DNA of 64,000 nt. Source: CBDCVY01 sp965223245 (GTDB lineage Bacteria; Nitrospinota; Nitrospinia; Nitrospinales; Nitrospinaceae). Location: assembly GCA_965223245.1 (NCBI GenBank), contig CBDCVY010000013.1, positions 2,108,001-2,172,000 of the forward strand, in the 5' to 3' direction. A program made the position numbers and the translations under genes. The notes below the pieces were generated by a model, which did no database searches, was not told the DNA's origin, and saw only the letters and a list, made by a program, of their open reading frames with translations. Shown here in pieces: positions 62,063 through 64,000 of the stretch (within the stretch, counting starts at the first letter, position 1; each line of letters starts with the position of its first letter).

Positions 62063-63074
62063 AAAACGCGGAAATTTTATCATAACTATTTTACACAGTG
62101 GAAAATTATGTGAGAGGTTTTCGGCGGCGCAACCGCCGCGGGTAAATTTTATTTGCAATGATCGGTGACAAACGCAGAGTCTTCAGAAACTATTCGAAAT
62201 TTAAGTTTGCCTTTAGAAGAAAATATTGAAGCGGAGGTTAATGTATTCCCTCTTTAAAAAGAGATCTTTGCGTAAGCAAGAAATTTGGAAAAGCCCTGAT
62301 TGTCAATCACCCCGGCCGCGCCCCCCGGCCGCTGGGAGGATTTTATTCTCGATGTGTTGTCCTGCAAACCGAACGCTCAGAAATTTTTCTATACGTCTTC
62401 TTCCATTCAACGCTAAACCCCCTGATTGTCAATCACCCCGGCCCTCTTTAAAAAGAGGGCGAACATCGATTTCCAATTTTTATATTCTCTTCTGAAGGCA
62501 AACTCAACTTGTTGAAAGATTCTATTGATTCGGCGTTCGCCACCGATCATCGCGAATCCATGTTGCCCCTCACGGCAGTGAGTTACTTCCAATCGCCAGA
62601 TTGGGAAAAGGGGAGCACATGGCCTTCCTTTTAAATCTTTTTTTGTTCTCAACCATTAGGTTGGAAAAGTTTCCAGGATACAGTTAGCAAGTCAACACAT
62701 TGAAAATGAAATATTGGCGGCGGGGCCTACCCCGCGGGGGATTCACCTTCAGGGACTTTGCGGCGCAACCGCCGCAGGTAAATTTTATTTGCAATGATCG
62801 GTGACGAACGCAGAATCTTCAGAAACTATTCGCAATTTAAGTTTGCCTTTAGAAGAAAATATTGAAGCGGAGGTTAATGTATTCCCTCTTTCTAAAGAGG
62901 GATAGGGTGATTCACCTTCAGGGACTTTTATAAAAAGATACCTTATGCAAAGGTCTCCGATTCCTCGTGCAAAGTTCTCATTAATTTTGTACACTGCTTT
63001 TTTTATTGAGATGCATCTATGGGTTACAATGCCAATACGAAATAATTAATCAACAACATTTCATGGAGGTCATT
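62063..63074. repeat. Spacer with composite repeat island 17
   Basis: From about 62110 to 62965: GCGGCGCAACCGCCGC, TTTGCAATGATCGGTGAC, CCCTCTTTAAAAAGAG, GCGGCCCCCCGGCCGC, CTCACGGCAGTGAG, CAATCGCCAGATTG, CCCCGCGGGG and a second GCGGCGCAACCGCCGC. It includes a near-direct copy of about 130 bases (62117-62240 against 62760-62890). The last 110 bases before the lipoprotein gene are unique. Confidence 0.88.
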
Positions 63075-63284
63075 ATGAAGTCGTCTATGATCCTGTCGGG
63101 AATATTAATTTTAGGTATCGCATTAACGGGTTGCGCAACCAGTGGGGATAGTGGTGGTGATAGTAATTGTCTTAAGTGGGAAAATGTTGAAGTTGGGAAA
63201 ATGCCCTCAGGTGCCCCCCAAATGAAGCGTCAATGTACAAAATGGAAAGACGAAGCGAAAAAATCATCCGGAGATATTTATTGA
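63075..63284 (+). CDS. Small lipoprotein, 69 residues
   Basis: MKSSMILSGILILGIALTGC carries a lipobox LTGC with acylated Cys20. The mature part is 50 residues, Gly/Ser-rich at first, then Cys34 and Cys58 (which may pair) and a Lys-rich end. A GGAGG site lies 5-9 bases before the ATG. No family recognised. Outer- or inner-membrane anchored. Confidence 0.8.
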   Translation: MKSSMILSGILILGIALTGCATSGDSGGDSNCLKWENVEVGKMPSGAPQMKRQCTKWKDEAKKSSGDIY

Positions 63285-64000
63285 AATTAAAAAGAGAAGT
63301 TCAGCCGTGCGGTTAAAGCATTTTTTTTAAATTTAAGGGACTGTGGGAATCCTTTTGTTTCTAAATCACGGTCCAGCCAACTTTGACTTCGGGTTTTTGA
63401 AACCCTGCGGTCCCCACCGATCCCTTAACTTTTCAGAATTTACTAATACAGGTGTTTTTCAATAATTCTAAAATGGTGCCGCATATATAGAAATCCTTTT
63501 CCCCGAATTATCCTTGCATCCTCACGCCTCACCCCTTAAATTTTAAATAGAGCCTTTCGTTTGGTGATATTGCCGCAACCCTCAAAACATAAAAGAAACT
63601 CACTCGCCGTGAGGGGCAACCAGGCCCCGCCTGGTTGGAATATTTATTCTCGATGATCGGTAGCGAACGCCAAGGCCACAGAACCTTTTCCCAAGTGGAG
63701 TTTGCCTTCAGAAGAGAATGTAAAAATTGGAAGTCGATGTTCGCCCTCTTTTCCAACCTGGCGGTTGGAGGCAAAAGGGATTTTCAGAAGTTGATGGATA
63801 GATGAACTAAAGTGAACCTTAGGAAATTCTTGCTTCCTCCAGGCGTTGCCTGGCGGGGTGATTGACCGCCTGGGGTTTTGTTTTTTATATCAATAAAGAA
63901 ACGGGAAAAGGAAAAATCTCCCCAGCCCCCTTCATAATTAAGGAAAAAAGGGGGAGCACATCGATCTTCTTTTATACATTTTTTGCATTTCTCTTATGAT
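63285..64000. repeat. Spacer with composite repeat island 18, cut by window end
   Basis: 63285-63590 is unique with no gene seen. From about 63595 to the window end: CTCGCCGTGAG, CCAGGCCCCGCCTGG, TTCTCGATGATCGGT, CCCTCTTTTCC, CAACCTGGCGGTTG, CCAGGCGTTGCCTGG and a CCCCCTTCAT...AAGGGGG unit. The block at about 63790-63850 is the reverse complement of 58520-58590. Confidence 0.85.

Noticed and set aside
2174..64000. Insertion sequences as source of the repeats
   Set aside because: No transposase gene or target-site duplication is visible inside the window, so an IS call cannot be supported.

Overview
The window comes from a Gram-negative bacterium: TolC-type outer-membrane channel, HlyD-type adaptor, a lipoprotein with a lipobox, secreted proteins with signal peptides. 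GC is moderate, dropping locally in accessory stretches. The gene mix (Anbu proteasome cluster, RimK cluster, haem-binding and CDGSH proteins) and the very repeat-rich spacers fit a free-living, possibly marine lineage such as Nitrospinota, but no rRNA or marker gene is present, so this placement is a weak inference. No tRNA, rRNA, CRISPR array, transposase or phage gene was seen.

Layout. 1-4250: Anbu cluster (circularly permuted ATP-grasp, alpha-E, Anbu-type protease, transglutaminase), with the transglutaminase separated by a repeat island. 5300-11278: haem-binding-like protein, DUF2130 nuclease-like coiled coil, MscS channel, DUF559 endonuclease. 11903-14730: secreted subtilisin gene broken by three frameshifts. 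15219-16091: AraC/O6-alkylguanine methyltransferase fusion. 16684-21302: three-gene export operon (HlyD, TolC, ABC) whose ABC subunit has lost its ATPase motifs. 21317-26656: minus-strand operon of a protein kinase, an ATP-grasp/M20 fusion, a gamma-glutamyltransferase (GGT) and an N-formylglutamate amidohydrolase. 27374-27858: small secreted acidic protein and a histone-H1-like protein. 27894-36166: minus-strand run of secreted GGT, CDF transporter, MgtE, an MgtE-like CBS protein, an MscS-like protein, and the RimK/aspartoacylase-like/retropepsin-like triad.

37798-41728 is an accessory stretch: HEAT-repeat protein, Imm50-like immunity protein, AT-rich Shedu nuclease, a pseudogene and a protein with an HEPN-like RNxxxH motif. 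41763-54232 carries mostly single genes between repeat islands: MFS exporter, nitroreductase, degenerate metallo-beta-lactamase-fold protein, pirin, two VOC proteins, double CDGSH protein, PAS/sigma-54 activator, K+ channel, truncated haemoglobin. 54808-63284 holds a KefB/C antiporter, Fic protein, a scar of an SDR fragment plus dead NCS2 permease, PAP2-beta-barrel protein, full-length SDR and a small lipoprotein.

Two themes stand out. First, three unrelated ATP-grasp amide-ligase modules, each with hydrolases acting on amide bonds, lie within 36 kb; the kinase/ATP-grasp-M20/GGT/amidohydrolase operon is the best candidate for an undescribed system. Second, roughly a seventh of the window is composite intergenic repeat, built from conserved blocks separated by short GC-rich hairpins whose stems differ completely in sequence while pairing is kept; these repeats reach into the ends of some coding regions.
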